Assembly: GCF_000224415.1 (NCBI RefSeq)
Contig: NZ_AFXQ01000002.1
Span: 186,001-250,000, forward strand
Direction: 5' to 3'
DNA length: 64,000 nucleotides
Origin: Citricoccus sp. CH26A
Lineage (GTDB): Bacteria; Actinomycetota; Actinomycetes; Actinomycetales; Micrococcaceae
Shown: piece by piece, positions 8,638 through 19,255 of the stretch
How positions within the stretch are numbered: the first letter of the stretch is position 1
How the letters are laid out: each line of letters opens with the position of its first letter
The notes under the pieces: model-generated
The model's input: only the letters and a program-made list of their open reading frames with translations
The model's database searches: none
Told to the model about the DNA's origin: nothing
Program-made: the position numbers and the translations under genes

Positions 8638-9630
8638 TCAGGCGGTGAGCCGGCGGGCACCGGCGTCGTGGGCCTCGAGGTCCCCGGTGGCCCCGGCACG
8701 CACCGCGCGGCGGCCGAGCACGAGCGTGTAGGTCCAGTACGCGGCGAGCACCGCCGCCCCCAGCCCCAGGCGCAGCCAGTGGGGCAGCGTCGAGGGCGTC
8801 ACGAACCCCTCGACCACTCCGGACACGGCCAGCACGAGCACCAGGCCGGCGGCCACGGTCATCAGGGACCGGCCCTCCGCGGCCAGGGAGTCCAGCCTGG
8901 TCCGCTGGCCCGGGGCGACCCAGGCCCAGAAGATCCGCAGGCCTGCCGCCCCGGCGATGAAGATGGCCGTCAGCTCCATGAACCCGTGCGGGAGGATGTA
9001 CAGGAAGAAGGTGTCCAGTTCGCCGTGGGCGGCCATCACCCCACCGGAGATCCCCACGCCCTGGGCGTTGAGGAACAGGACGTAGGGCACGAAGTAACCG
9101 GTGATGCCGAAGGCCACCTCCTGGGCGGCGATCCAGGCGTTGTTCGTCCAGACCTGGCCGGCGAAGGACGCGGCCGGGTTCTCGGAGTAGTAACCGGTAA
9201 ACCGCTCCTCGGCGTACTCGCGCACCTGGTCCTCGCTACCCAGCGCGGCCAGCACCTGCGGCTCCTGCGCCACCCAGAGACCGAACCAGGCCGCCACCAG
9301 GCAGAACAGGGCCCCGAGGACCACGGTCAGCCAGCGGATCCGGTAGAACGCCGCGGGCAGCTGCTCCACGAAGAAGCGCGAGAACCCGGCCGCCGCGTTG
9401 GACGGGGCACCCGTGATGCGGTTGCGGGCCCGGGCCAGGACCATGGACAGCCCGGCCGCCTGGGGGCCGTCCGGGTCGTGGGCCTGCACCACGGCCAGGT
9501 GGGCCGACGCCCGGCCGTAGAGCTCGAGCAGCTCATCGGCCTGTCCGGCGTCGAGCCGTCGGGTCCTCGCCAACGCGTCGAGACGCTCCCACAGGGAGCG
9601 GTGCACGGCGGTGTAGGCGTCCAGGTCCAC
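8638..9630 (-). CDS. Stage II sporulation protein M (SpoIIM/DUF95) family membrane protein
   Basis: 330 residues with a ~100-residue N-terminal cytoplasmic helical part and five to six transmembrane helices. The conserved core is the ILPHGFMELTAIFIAGAAG segment. In non-sporulating actinobacteria this family is found next to RDD-domain genes, as here where it diverges from one; the role is undefined, possibly membrane protein assembly. The GTG at 9630 is chosen because TACCCT lies 7 nt upstream and upstream in-frame starts would run into the divergent gene. Confidence 0.8.
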   Translation of the reverse strand: MDLDAYTAVHRSLWERLDALARTRRLDAGQADELLELYGRASAHLAVVQAHDPDGPQAAGLSMVLARARNRITGAPSNAAAGFSRFFVEQLPAAFYRIRWLTVVLGALFCLVAAWFGLWVAQEPQVLAALGSEDQVREYAEERFTGYYSENPAASFAGQVWTNNAWIAAQEVAFGITGYFVPYVLFLNAQGVGISGGVMAAHGELDTFFLYILPHGFMELTAIFIAGAAGLRIFWAWVAPGQRTRLDSLAAEGRSLMTVAAGLVLVLAVSGVVEGFVTPSTLPHWLRLGLGAAVLAAYWTYTLVLGRRAVRAGATGDLEAHDAGARRLTA

Positions 9631-9637
9631 GGTCCTC

Positions 9638-9643
9638 AGGGTA
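9638..9643 (-). promoter_or_regulatory. -10 element of the SpoIIM-family gene
   Basis: TACCCT on the minus strand is 7 nt from the GTG start, a near-leaderless arrangement. Confidence 0.4.
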
Positions 9644-9698
9644 CCGGCGGCTACGCTGGCCCGAGGCCCGCTCCGCAGGGCCCGACGAGGGAGGACGC

Positions 9699-10502
9699 AT
9701 GACGACCACGGTGGTGACCGGTGAGGCCGTCGTCCTGCAGATCCGGCCGGCCTCGTTCGTGGTGCGGGCCGGCGGCGCACTGCTGGACGGCCTGGTGATC
9801 GCAGGGGCCTTCGCGCTGTCGGCGTGGGCCCTGGCCGCCACCGTCGTCGAGGAGCTCGACCCCGCGGCCGCCCAGGCCGCTGTCCTCACCCTGGTGGTGG
9901 CCTGCCTGGTCGGCCTGCCCCTGGTGTGGGAGACCCTCAGCCGGGGCCGCTCCCCCGGCAAGCTCGCCTTCGGCCTGCGGGTGGTCCGGGACGACGGCGG
10001 CGCCATCCGGCTGCGGCACGTCCTGGTCCGCGTCCTGCTAGGCGTGTTCGAACTGTGGATGACCCTCGGTTCGGTGGCGGTGCTGGCCTCCCTGTTCAAC
10101 GAACGGGGCAAGCGACTGGCGGACATGGTGGCCGGCACCCGGGTGGTCACCGAACGACGGCCGCGTGTCCCGGCGCCACTGCCCGGGGTGCCCGGGACGA
10201 TGACGGGCTGGGCGGCCGTGGCCGACGTCGGGCGCATCCCGGATGCCCTGGCCGCCTCCGTGGCCCAGTTCCTGCGCGCCGCGGACCGGGTCCCCCCGGT
10301 CACCCGGAACGCCACGGCCACCCGGCTGGCGGCCCGGGTGGCGCCCTTCGTGGCACCTGGACCGCCCGCCGGCGCCAGCGTGGAGGAGTTCCTGCTGGCC
10401 GTGATGGCCGAGCGGCGCAACCGGGACTATGCCCAGCTCACCCGGCAGCAGCGGGCCACCGAGGCAGCCGCCGGTCGCATGCGCTCCCTGCCCTACGCCT
10501 GA
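9699..10502 (+). CDS. RDD family membrane protein
   Basis: 267 residues. It opens with the RDD signature region (RPASFVVRAGGALLDGLVI, with Arg and Asp in the first helix). Further membrane helices follow around residues 55-75 and 110-130, with the conserved SRGRSPGKLAFGLRVVRDDG loop between them. The C-terminal ~120 residues are soluble. A strong GGGAGGA ribosome site precedes the ATG, and TACGCT ~45 nt upstream may be its -10. It is divergent from the SpoIIM-family gene, a recurring actinobacterial pairing of unknown function. Confidence 0.82.
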   Translation: MTTTVVTGEAVVLQIRPASFVVRAGGALLDGLVIAGAFALSAWALAATVVEELDPAAAQAAVLTLVVACLVGLPLVWETLSRGRSPGKLAFGLRVVRDDGGAIRLRHVLVRVLLGVFELWMTLGSVAVLASLFNERGKRLADMVAGTRVVTERRPRVPAPLPGVPGTMTGWAAVADVGRIPDALAASVAQFLRAADRVPPVTRNATATRLAARVAPFVAPGPPAGASVEEFLLAVMAERRNRDYAQLTRQQRATEAAAGRMRSLPYA

Positions 10503-10582
10503 CGGCCGCCTGGCGGGAGCACCCGGACGACTGTCCCCGGCCGCCGGCGGCCAACCGCCGACCATATCCTGGATAAACCCGT

Positions 10583-10630
10583 CAGGATGGACAATTCCCC
10601 CGGTCATGCCGGGGGGAATTGTCCATCCTG
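10583..10630. terminator. Bidirectional terminator between the RDD and sahH genes
   Basis: A perfect 19-bp inverted repeat (10583-10601 / 10612-10630) with a 10-nt loop and an AATT core stands out from its GC-rich surroundings. It lies between the convergent stops. Confidence 0.8.
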
Positions 10631-10657
10631 TGATGGGTCAGAACGAGAGGACAGAAC

Positions 10658-12211
<1,554 letters not shown>

Positions 12212-12218
12212 GCTCCCC

Positions 12219-12224
12219 AGCCTA
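12219..12224 (-). promoter_or_regulatory. -10 element of sahH
   Basis: TAGGCT on the minus strand lies 7 nt upstream of the ATG; the intervening GGGGAGC could double as a weak ribosome site. Confidence 0.45.
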
Positions 12225-12249
12225 GAACAGTCAGCGGGCCCGCCCCGGC

Positions 12250-12669
12250 CTAGCGTTCGCCGGAGTCACGCAGCAGGCGCAGCACGGGCCGCCCCGGCCG
12301 GGCCGGGGCCTCGCCGTTGAGCGGTTCCGGCCGGGGGCCGGCGTCGGGACCGGTTCCGCGGCGCACCGTGGGCCGCGGGGGGTCCTCCCGGGGCGCGGGC
12401 TCACGCACGGCGTACGCGAGGGCCAGCAGGTCGTCGGGTTCGGGCGGCGGGTCCGGGACGGAGCCCTCCGGCGCCTCGATGCGCAGCAGTTCCCAGCCCT
12501 TGGGCGCGGTCATCGTCCGCGCGTGACGCTCGCACAGGTCGTAGGTGTGCGGCTCGGCCAACCGGGACATCGGCCCCAGGACCACCGTGGAGTCGGCGTA
12601 GTTGTACGTCAGGGTCGCCACGGCCGCCGTCCGGCAGCTGGTCTTGGAGCACTGGCGTATCGATCCCAC
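12250..12669 (-). CDS. DUF3499 family protein
   Basis: 139 residues. The N-terminal ~65 residues carry the family core, with Cys7 and Cys12 in QCSKTSC and Cys46 in DLCERHA, which look like metal ligands; a Pro/Arg-rich tail follows. The function is unknown. Its place beside a zincin-like gene and upstream of sahH is conserved in actinobacteria (compare Rv3258c-Rv3259). The GTG at 12669 is chosen because the conserved region begins immediately after it and TAGGGT lies 8 nt upstream. It is divergent from the next gene. Confidence 0.75.
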   Translation of the reverse strand: MGSIRQCSKTSCRTAAVATLTYNYADSTVVLGPMSRLAEPHTYDLCERHARTMTAPKGWELLRIEAPEGSVPDPPPEPDDLLALAYAVREPAPREDPPRPTVRRGTGPDAGPRPEPLNGEAPARPGRPVLRLLRDSGER

Positions 12670-12742
12670 GGCAGACCACCCTACCGCCCCGGCGGGCTCT
12701 CGTGGGGAGGCGTGCCCGGTACACACCCGGGCGGGGCGGGAC

Positions 12743-12748
12743 TAGCAT
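12743..12748 (+). promoter_or_regulatory. -10 element of the zincin-like gene (leaderless type)
   Basis: TAGCAT is followed by exactly 6 nt and then the ATG at 12755, identical in sequence and spacing to the box at 5087. Confidence 0.5.
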
Positions 12749-12754
12749 CGAGTC

Positions 12755-13252
12755 ATGATGTCCTTCGAACCGATTGCGGTCACTGGGGGCGCTGGAACCG
12801 GGGTCCCCGGTGTTCCGCCCGCGCGCCACGCCCGGCGGGACCGCCGGGGCCGGGGACTGCGCGGGCCATTGCTGCCGGGAGTGCTGCCCGGGTCCCGCAC
12901 GCGCAACGAGAGGTTCGACGACCACCTGGCCGCGGCCGTCGAACGCCTGGCGGAACTGTGCGGACCGGCCGTGGAGCAGGCGCGCTTCCGCGCCACCATG
13001 GTGCCCGAGGGCCTCGAGGAGCGCCTGGAACTCGTCCGGGTCTGGGGTGCGGAGCTGGTCGAGGACCCCACCGGCACCACCCGGCGCGACCCCGACGGCA
13101 CCGTGGTGATCACCATCCACCGGCGACCGATCGAGGCCCGGTGCCCGGCCCCATCGTTGCTGGCCGACCTCGTCTACGGGGCGGTCGTGGAGCAGTGGGC
13201 GGCACTGACCGGCGTGGCCCCGGAGTCCGTGGACCCCGACTTCCACTGGTAG
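12755..13252 (+). CDS. Zincin-like metallopeptidase family protein, metal motif apparently lost
   Basis: 165 residues. A basic RRDRRGRGLRGPLLP N-terminus precedes the conserved RNERFDDHL segment, the VTIHRRPIEAR strand and the C-terminal GVAPESVDPDF. This is the actinobacterial family usually annotated as 'metallopeptidase family protein' and neighbouring DUF3499 and whiB. Homologues as I recall have a His, often followed by Glu or Asp, in the helix after the RRPIE strand. Here that helix reads DLVYGAVVEQWA, with Tyr-Gly at the position. The protein may therefore be non-catalytic. Confidence 0.65.
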   Translation: MMSFEPIAVTGGAGTGVPGVPPARHARRDRRGRGLRGPLLPGVLPGSRTRNERFDDHLAAAVERLAELCGPAVEQARFRATMVPEGLEERLELVRVWGAELVEDPTGTTRRDPDGTVVITIHRRPIEARCPAPSLLADLVYGAVVEQWAALTGVAPESVDPDFHW

Positions 13253-13274
13253 GCCGTACCGGCCCGGCCGGCGG

Positions 13275-15017
13275 TCAGTACCCGACCCGCACCGGCAGCC
13301 CGTCGGACCGCTCGGCGCGCGGCGTCACCGGATAGGCCGAGATCCCCTGGGCGGTCCGGACCGAGACCCCGGCGTGGACCTCTCCCTGCACCGTGGCCAG
13401 CAGGACACCGGACACGGTGTCGCCCGTGTCCGCCAGTCCCGCGGCCGACACGGTCCGCGTGGCCGCCGGACCGATCTTCCGCACGGTCGGCTCGCCGAGG
13501 CTCCCGTCGGCGAGCACGGGCGTCAGTTCCACGGTGCCGCCCCGCTCCGCGTAGAGCGCCAGGGTCGAGGTGGCTGCCGACGGCAGGGCGACGACCCGCT
13601 CCACCCCCAGGGGACGGACGGCGGACACGGAGGACACGTCGATCGGTCCCCCGGCCGTGCCGCTCTGCCCCTGGGCGCTGGCCGTCACGGGCGCGTCCGC
13701 ACTGACCGCCACGGTGTACGTGCCCGCGTCCAGGCCGGTCAGCGGCATCCGCACCGTGGACCCGGACCCGACCCGCACCACCCCGCCGCCGGGCAGTTCC
13801 ACCGGCCCGTCGGGACCGCTCACGGACACCTCCGCGGTCGCCGCGAGGCTGGGGGCGGCGATCGTCACGGCGGGCGCCACGCCCTCGTAACCGTCCTGGC
13901 CGGCGACGCCGCGCACCGTCCGGGGACCCGGCACCGCGACGCCGGGCACGACCGTCCGGGGCGCGGGTGCCGCCGTCGGCTGGATCACCTCCACCCCGCC
14001 CGGGTCGAGGCCGAACAAGCGGTTCTGCTGGATGAAGGCGCCCACGGCCCCGCCCTGGGCACTGACCCGCACGGCCAGGTGCTGCTCGCCGGGGGCCAGG
14101 CCGCCCAGCACCAGGGACCTGTTCTGCCCCGGAGCCAGGACGATGCCCGCCGTGCCGGCCGCCTCCACGGGCCCCTCGGCGCCGTACAGGCTCAGGTCGA
14201 CCGTGCTGGCGCTCGCGGAGGGGTTGGACAGGACGAGGACGGCGGTGGTCCCCACGGTCGTCGCCGCCCCCGTCAGCCAGTGCTCGTGGCCCGGGGGGAT
14301 GCAGTGGGTGGCGTCCGTGCCGGCCAGGTCCCCGTCCGCGGCGGAGTACGCCGAGACGGTGTCCGCCCCGGTGGGCTGCCCGCCCAGCGGTTCGACCGCG
14401 ACGGCGGCCGCCTCGCCGTCCGCTCCCCCGGGCGCCTCGACGGTGGCCACGCTGGCCTCGCGGACCGGGACGCCGTCCGGCCCGGCCGTGGCCGGCTCAC
14501 CCTGCTGGACCCGCTCGGGCTGGCGTGGGGTGAGCCGCCGAGCCTCCTGGCCAGCCCCGGCACTCGCACCCGGCACCAGGGGACGCAGGGTGCTGCCCGG
14601 GAACCGGCCGGCCAGGTCGGAGAGCAGGACGGAGGTCAGGCTCGAGTCGGCCGTGGTGGAGACGGGACTGAACTGGGTGTCCGTGCCGCCCCCGGCGCCA
14701 CGGGCCAGCCGCGGCGGTGGCGGACACACGCCCTGCGCGGGGGCCGCGGAGAGCCGGGCGGGCGCTGCCGTCCCATCGACCGCGGGCGCCACCGGGGCCG
14801 CCAGGCTGCCCAGCGCCACCGCACCGGCCACCAGGAGCACGACGCAGGCCCCGGCCACACCGGCGGACACCCGCCCCCGCCGGCCCAGGCCGCGCTCGTG
14901 GGCGTGCAGGGCGGCCTGGCGCCGCTGGTCGCGCGCGGCAGCGGCCTGCCGTGTCTTGCGCTGTCCCCTGCTCACCGGCTCGTCGTCCGACCGGGGCGAG
15001 TGCTGGAAGGTGTTCAT
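13275..15017 (-). CDS. DUF5719 family membrane-anchored protein
   Basis: 580 residues. An Arg-rich cytoplasmic N-terminus (~55 residues) is followed by one transmembrane helix (GVAGACVVLLVAGAVALGSL). The large extracellular part is rich in Val, Ala, Gly and Thr and consistent with repeated beta-sandwich modules (segments such as VVLVLSNPSASASTVDLSLYG). The start ATG overlaps the stop of the upstream glycosyltransferase by 4 bp (ATGA), indicating translational coupling. DUF5719 proteins accompany this glycosyltransferase in actinobacteria, so an envelope-polysaccharide role is inferred; the biochemical function is unknown. Confidence 0.72.
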   Translation of the reverse strand: MNTFQHSPRSDDEPVSRGQRKTRQAAAARDQRRQAALHAHERGLGRRGRVSAGVAGACVVLLVAGAVALGSLAAPVAPAVDGTAAPARLSAAPAQGVCPPPPRLARGAGGGTDTQFSPVSTTADSSLTSVLLSDLAGRFPGSTLRPLVPGASAGAGQEARRLTPRQPERVQQGEPATAGPDGVPVREASVATVEAPGGADGEAAAVAVEPLGGQPTGADTVSAYSAADGDLAGTDATHCIPPGHEHWLTGAATTVGTTAVLVLSNPSASASTVDLSLYGAEGPVEAAGTAGIVLAPGQNRSLVLGGLAPGEQHLAVRVSAQGGAVGAFIQQNRLFGLDPGGVEVIQPTAAPAPRTVVPGVAVPGPRTVRGVAGQDGYEGVAPAVTIAAPSLAATAEVSVSGPDGPVELPGGGVVRVGSGSTVRMPLTGLDAGTYTVAVSADAPVTASAQGQSGTAGGPIDVSSVSAVRPLGVERVVALPSAATSTLALYAERGGTVELTPVLADGSLGEPTVRKIGPAATRTVSAAGLADTGDTVSGVLLATVQGEVHAGVSVRTAQGISAYPVTPRAERSDGLPVRVGY

Positions 15018-18000
15018 CGCCGGACCGTCCCCTCGCGTGGCCCGCGGTGTCCTCCGCCGGGCCGCTCGCCCGTCCCGGCGCGCGCATCGGTGCGGCGTAC
15101 CGGGGACGGGATGGCGAGCAGGACGGCGAGCACGAGCAGTGCACCGCCGATCCACCAGGTCCAGCTCCCGCCGGACGGTTCGTGCCACACCTGGAGCCGT
15201 CCGCCGCCGTCGGGCAGCTCGAAGGCCTGGGCCCAGTCGCCGCCGGTCACGGCCACCGGTTCCAGGGGTGTCCCGTCGAGGGTCGCCCGCCAGCCCGGAT
15301 CGGCCCGCTCGGCCAGCACGAGGCGCCGGCCGCCCTCGGCCTCCTCGCCCTCGCGCGCGGCGGTCGCCGTGGCGATCCGGGTGTCCACCCGGTCCCCGTC
15401 GCGGGCCACCAGGTGGGTGGTGTTACCCGCGGCGTCCTCCAGGCGGACGCGCGCCGTGGTGAACCCCATCCGGTCCTGCAGTCCGTGGTCACCGGCCACC
15501 GGGATGCCGCCGTCCCGGGACGGGATCACCCGCCACAGCCAGCCGGAGTCGGTCAGGCCCACCGGGGCGAGGCCGGGGACCGCATCGATGGAGGCCGCGG
15601 TGCCGAGCTCCCCGCCGTCGGTGTCCCTCAGCACGACGAAGGCCGCGCCGAAGGACTCCAGCACCGGACGCGGGTCCGCCGTCGTGCCGGAGACCAGACC
15701 GGCCGCCAGGCTGCGCAGGGCCTCGTCCGCGGCGTCCGGCGAAGCGGCCCGGGGGGCCGGGAGCGGGCCGGCCAGCGACCGGGCCGCCCACCCGGCGCTG
15801 AGCCGGTCCAGGGCGGGCCCGGTGCCCCCGGCGAGGCTGACCTGCAGTTCCTCCGCGCGGCGTTCCAGCACCACGGTGCGGGTGGCCAGCGCACTGGTCC
15901 CCTGGTCCGCGGCGGTCGCCGGGACCAGCCGGACGGGACTGGCCACCACGGCGGACCCGGTCCCCAGGGTGGACAGCTCCGGATCCGGCTCGCCGTCACC
16001 CGAGCGCAGCTCCAGTGACTCGGTGCCGGCCACCTGGAGGGCCTCGGCCGGGACGGCGCGCGGGATGACCCAGAGCCCGGCCGTGAGCATGACGGAACCG
16101 GCCGCTGCGGTGGCGAGCACGGCGGCGCCGGTGCGGCGGGCCGCGCCCGGGGCCCCGAGGACGGTGGATCCCGCGACCGCCGCGAGCAGGACCCCGAGCA
16201 CGGCGGTCGAGGTGAAGGGGCCGGTGAACACGGTGACCAGCCGGCCGTCGCCTCCCAGGGAGGTGGCGACCAGGGGGGCCACCGAACCGGCCACGACCGC
16301 GAGCACGGTGAGGAGCATCGCGGCGCGGGCGACCTGTCCGGCCCGGCCGCGACGGGCTGCGCCGACCACGGCCAGCACGAGGACCGGGAGGCCGATCACG
16401 AGCGCGGCGGTCAGCGCCCAGGGGAAGCCGGGGATCCAGGCGTCGAGCCAGGGCAGGGCCCGCAGCCCGGAGTCCGGGGCGAAGGCCTCCGGGAAGCCGA
16501 GGAGCTGCTGCCAGGCCGGGGCCGGGTCTGACGCCTGGGGGACGCCGGGATCACCCAGGACGGCCCGCAGGTCCGTCCAGTGGGTCACCAGGGCGGGCAG
16601 GAACAGGGCCAGCGCCGGAGCCGGCGTCCACCACAGCGTCCGGCCCCGCCGGCGCAGCACGGCGGCCAGCGCCAGCACGGCCCCGGAGAGGACCGGCAGC
16701 AGCGCGGGGGACGCCGCACCGATGACGGCCAGCAGCAGCGCGGTCCAGCCGGAGGCGGTCCAGGAGACCACTCCGCGGTGGCCCGGCCGGATCAGGACGC
16801 CGTCCGTGTCCGGACGGTCGGTGGCGGCGGAGCCGGTGGCCCGGAGTACGGCCAGGGCCAGCCACGGCAGCGCCAGGTGCACCAGCAGGGCCCCCGGCCT
16901 GCCCTGGCCCGAGGCCGTCAGCAGTGCCGGCGAGAGTCCCCACAGCAGGGCGGCCAGCAGGCGGGCAGCCCGGCCACGGTCCACGGCGCCGGCCGCCGTC
17001 CAGGCGCCGAGGGCCGCCAGCGGCATGGCCAGGACCGTCACCCAGACCAGGGCCGCCGAACCGTGCCCGGTCACCCCGAGCACGGCCAGGAGCAGGCCGA
17101 AGGGGCCGGGTTGCACGGAGGCCCCGGCCCCGGCCGCGGACCAGTCGGCGGTGGCGTGGTGCCACACGTCGGCCGGCGCCGCGGAGACGGGCAGCAGGGA
17201 GCCCCCGGACAGGGCCTCGGCGCCCAGGAGGTGGCGCAGGCCGAAGAGGCTCAGTCCCCCGAGCAGCAGCAGGGCGAACACCAGGCCCGTTCCCACCCAG
17301 GCGCGTTCGGGGGTCGCCAGGGCGGTGAAGTCGTCGTGGTCCCCGGTCGCCTCGGTCCCGGTGCCGGTGGACCCGGTGCCGTCCCCGATGACCTCGTCGG
17401 GCGCCTCCAGGTCGACGAGGCTGCGCCGGTAGGAGCGGACCTCGTGCCGGTCGGCCCGCAACGGGTCGACGACGGACCGCGGCGCCCGCCGGGTACGCCG
17501 GGCCTGCCGCCTGGACCGGGCCAGCGAGCCCGGGCGGACGAGGGTGCGCACGGTTCCGTTCAGGTGGGCGGCTCCCCGGCCGGGTTCCTTGGCGAGCAGG
17601 GCGGCGAGGAATCCACCGAGTCCGGCGAGCAGTCCCGCCACCCAGAGGAACGGCAGGGCCAGCGGCCGGGCGTGCTTGAGGCGCAGCCAGAGCGAGGATT
17701 CCCGCACGGCGGCCGTGCCGGCGGACAGGCCCTCTCCCGCGCCGTCGTGGCCGACCACGGCCTCGGGAACGACCACGACCCGGTGCCCGGCGAGACGGGC
17801 GCGCCAGCAGAGGTCGACGGCGGCCGCAGGGGCCGGCCCCTCGGGGTCCAGCCCGCCCAGTGCGGTCCACACGTCCGCGCGGACCAGCAGTCCCGGGGCA
17901 GAGACCGCGAAGACGTCGGTGCGCCCGTCGTACTGGCCCTGGTCCAGCTCGCCGGGCTCGATCAGGCTGACCGGCTCGCCGGCACCGGTGACCGCCAGGC

Positions 18001-18397
18001 CGACGTCGAGCAGGTGGCGGGGCCGGTCTGGCTCGACCTGCTTGCACCCGGCGATCGCCACGGAGGGGGAGGTCTCCACGGCCGCCAGCAGCCGGCGCAG
18101 GGCGTCGGGAGCGGCGCGGGCGTCGTCGTGCAGCCACCACAGCCAGTGTTCGGCACCGACGGGTCCGGCGCCCCGCGGGGAGACCGGGAGCGTGAGCCGG
18201 TCGGCGAGCCGGGTGACGGGTGACTGGATGAACCGGACGGCCCGGCCGGCGTCGTCGACCATGCGGGAGAGCGCCTCCCTCAGGTCGTCGTCCACCTCGC
18301 GCGCGAGGACGACGACGATTCCGTCCGGCGCGCGGTCCTGGTCCAGCAGGGAGCGGACGGCATCCGCGGCCAGCTCCGGCCGGCGGTCCACGACCAC
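15014..18397 (-). CDS. Large membrane glycosyltransferase, GT2 domain plus polytopic membrane region
   Basis: About 1,127 residues. The N-terminal ~230 residues form a GT2 (GT-A) domain with the DDDAR-like LHDDARAAPDALRRLL acidic motif and VDLCWRARLAGHRVVVVPEAVVGHDG acceptor region. A long polytopic part with roughly ten or more helices follows, then a C-terminal beta-rich extracellular segment and a final helix. Such proteins sit beside whiB and DUF5719 genes in actinobacteria and probably act in cell-envelope glycan synthesis. The start is uncertain: no ATG exists near the whiB stop. GTG at 18397 is the first canonical codon but trims the first beta-strand. A CTG at 18472 overlapping the whiB stop (CTGA) would restore it. 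Confidence 0.75.
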   Translation of the reverse strand: MVVDRRPELAADAVRSLLDQDRAPDGIVVVLAREVDDDLREALSRMVDDAGRAVRFIQSPVTRLADRLTLPVSPRGAGPVGAEHWLWWLHDDARAAPDALRRLLAAVETSPSVAIAGCKQVEPDRPRHLLDVGLAVTGAGEPVSLIEPGELDQGQYDGRTDVFAVSAPGLLVRADVWTALGGLDPEGPAPAAAVDLCWRARLAGHRVVVVPEAVVGHDGAGEGLSAGTAAVRESSLWLRLKHARPLALPFLWVAGLLAGLGGFLAALLAKEPGRGAAHLNGTVRTLVRPGSLARSRRQARRTRRAPRSVVDPLRADRHEVRSYRRSLVDLEAPDEVIGDGTGSTGTGTEATGDHDDFTALATPERAWVGTGLVFALLLLGGLSLFGLRHLLGAEALSGGSLLPVSAAPADVWHHATADWSAAGAGASVQPGPFGLLLAVLGVTGHGSAALVWVTVLAMPLAALGAWTAAGAVDRGRAARLLAALLWGLSPALLTASGQGRPGALLVHLALPWLALAVLRATGSAATDRPDTDGVLIRPGHRGVVSWTASGWTALLLAVIGAASPALLPVLSGAVLALAAVLRRRGRTLWWTPAPALALFLPALVTHWTDLRAVLGDPGVPQASDPAPAWQQLLGFPEAFAPDSGLRALPWLDAWIPGFPWALTAALVIGLPVLVLAVVGAARRGRAGQVARAAMLLTVLAVVAGSVAPLVATSLGGDGRLVTVFTGPFTSTAVLGVLLAAVAGSTVLGAPGAARRTGAAVLATAAAGSVMLTAGLWVIPRAVPAEALQVAGTESLELRSGDGEPDPELSTLGTGSAVVASPVRLVPATAADQGTSALATRTVVLERRAEELQVSLAGGTGPALDRLSAGWAARSLAGPLPAPRAASPDAADEALRSLAAGLVSGTTADPRPVLESFGAAFVVLRDTDGGELGTAASIDAVPGLAPVGLTDSGWLWRVIPSRDGGIPVAGDHGLQDRMGFTTARVRLEDAAGNTTHLVARDGDRVDTRIATATAAREGEEAEGGRRLVLAERADPGWRATLDGTPLEPVAVTGGDWAQAFELPDGGGRLQVWHEPSGGSWTWWIGGALLVLAVLLAIPSPVRRTDARAGTGERPGGGHRGPREGTVRR

Positions 18398-18468
18398 CGC
18401 GGCGGTGACGTACGGCTCGGTGCGCTCACCCCCGGCGACGTGGGCCGGGAGGGTGGCAGGAGAGGGGA

Positions 18469-19044
18469 TCAGACCGACCGCTTCCGCAGGCGTCGCCTCT
18501 CCCGCTCCGAGAGTCCGCCCCAGATGCCGAAGCGCTCGTCGTTGCCCAGGGCGTACTCCAGGCACTCGCTGCGCACGGTGCAGGCGCTGCAGACCTTCTT
18601 GGCGTCCCGCGTGGAGCCGCCCTTCTCGGGGAAGAACGCCTCGGGGTCGGTCTGCGCGCACAGGGCGTCCACCTGCCAGGCCAGCTCGCCGTCGACGTCC
18701 CGGGGGTCGGCGAAGCCGGGCAGGCCCAGCCAGGCCACCGGACGGTCCGCCCCCGCGCTGTCCGGGGTCCGGTCGGCGCGCTCCGGCGCCGGGCCTCCGG
18801 GATGCAGGGCCGTGACGGTGGCGTGCCCCTGCCCGGCGTCCGGGTCCTCGGTCCCGTCGTGCTCGGCCAGGAAGGCCGTGGCCTGGTCCTCGAGGGACTG
18901 ATCCTCCTGCAGCCGGCGTGCGGCGTCCGGGTCCGCCGGGTCCAGGAACCAGTCGGCGGGGACTGCTCGTCCGGGGTGCGTGCCCTCCAGTGCCCTGACA
19001 CTGCCATTCTGCTGGATCCTCTGGACCTGCTGGGCGTTCTCCAT
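18469..19044 (-). CDS. WhiB-family iron-sulfur transcriptional regulator (WhiB2/WhmD-like)
   Basis: 191 residues. The C-terminal ~65 residues are a complete WhiB domain: cluster ligands Cys129, Cys152, Cys155 and Cys161, the turn GIWGG at 173-177, and the basic tail ERRRLRKR that binds DNA with sigma factor. The context (sahH, DUF3499 and zincin genes on one side, TIGR03089 and purE/K on the other) matches the WhiB2/WhmD locus, a regulator of cell division. An acidic, low-complexity N-terminal extension of ~120 residues exceeds the usual 85-100-residue family length. The ATG has GGGGAGGA upstream, and the gene has a long leader from a strong promoter. Confidence 0.9.
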   Translation of the reverse strand: MENAQQVQRIQQNGSVRALEGTHPGRAVPADWFLDPADPDAARRLQEDQSLEDQATAFLAEHDGTEDPDAGQGHATVTALHPGGPAPERADRTPDSAGADRPVAWLGLPGFADPRDVDGELAWQVDALCAQTDPEAFFPEKGGSTRDAKKVCSACTVRSECLEYALGNDERFGIWGGLSERERRRLRKRSV

Positions 19045-19255
19045 GCGTTTCCTCCCCGTTCTCACGCTGCTGGCCTCCGAACCGGGATCTCCGGCGCTGG
19101 TGGCGTGGGCACGGGCTCGGGGCGCGCCAACCGACCACCTCCTCCGCGGGAACCGGGGCACACGCCCGACCCATCCCACGCGGGATGTGGCCCGAACACA
19201 GCGGAGGTCAGTGGTGAGCGGTGGGAAGCGCCGGGGTCACCGTGACCGTTCTGGA

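Noticed and set aside
13374-17432. A 1,352-codon open frame antisense to the DUF5719 and glycosyltransferase genes
   Set aside because: Composition is Arg/Gly/Pro/Ser-rich with no recognisable domain; it mirrors the coding frame of two well-supported genes, as expected in very GC-rich DNA.
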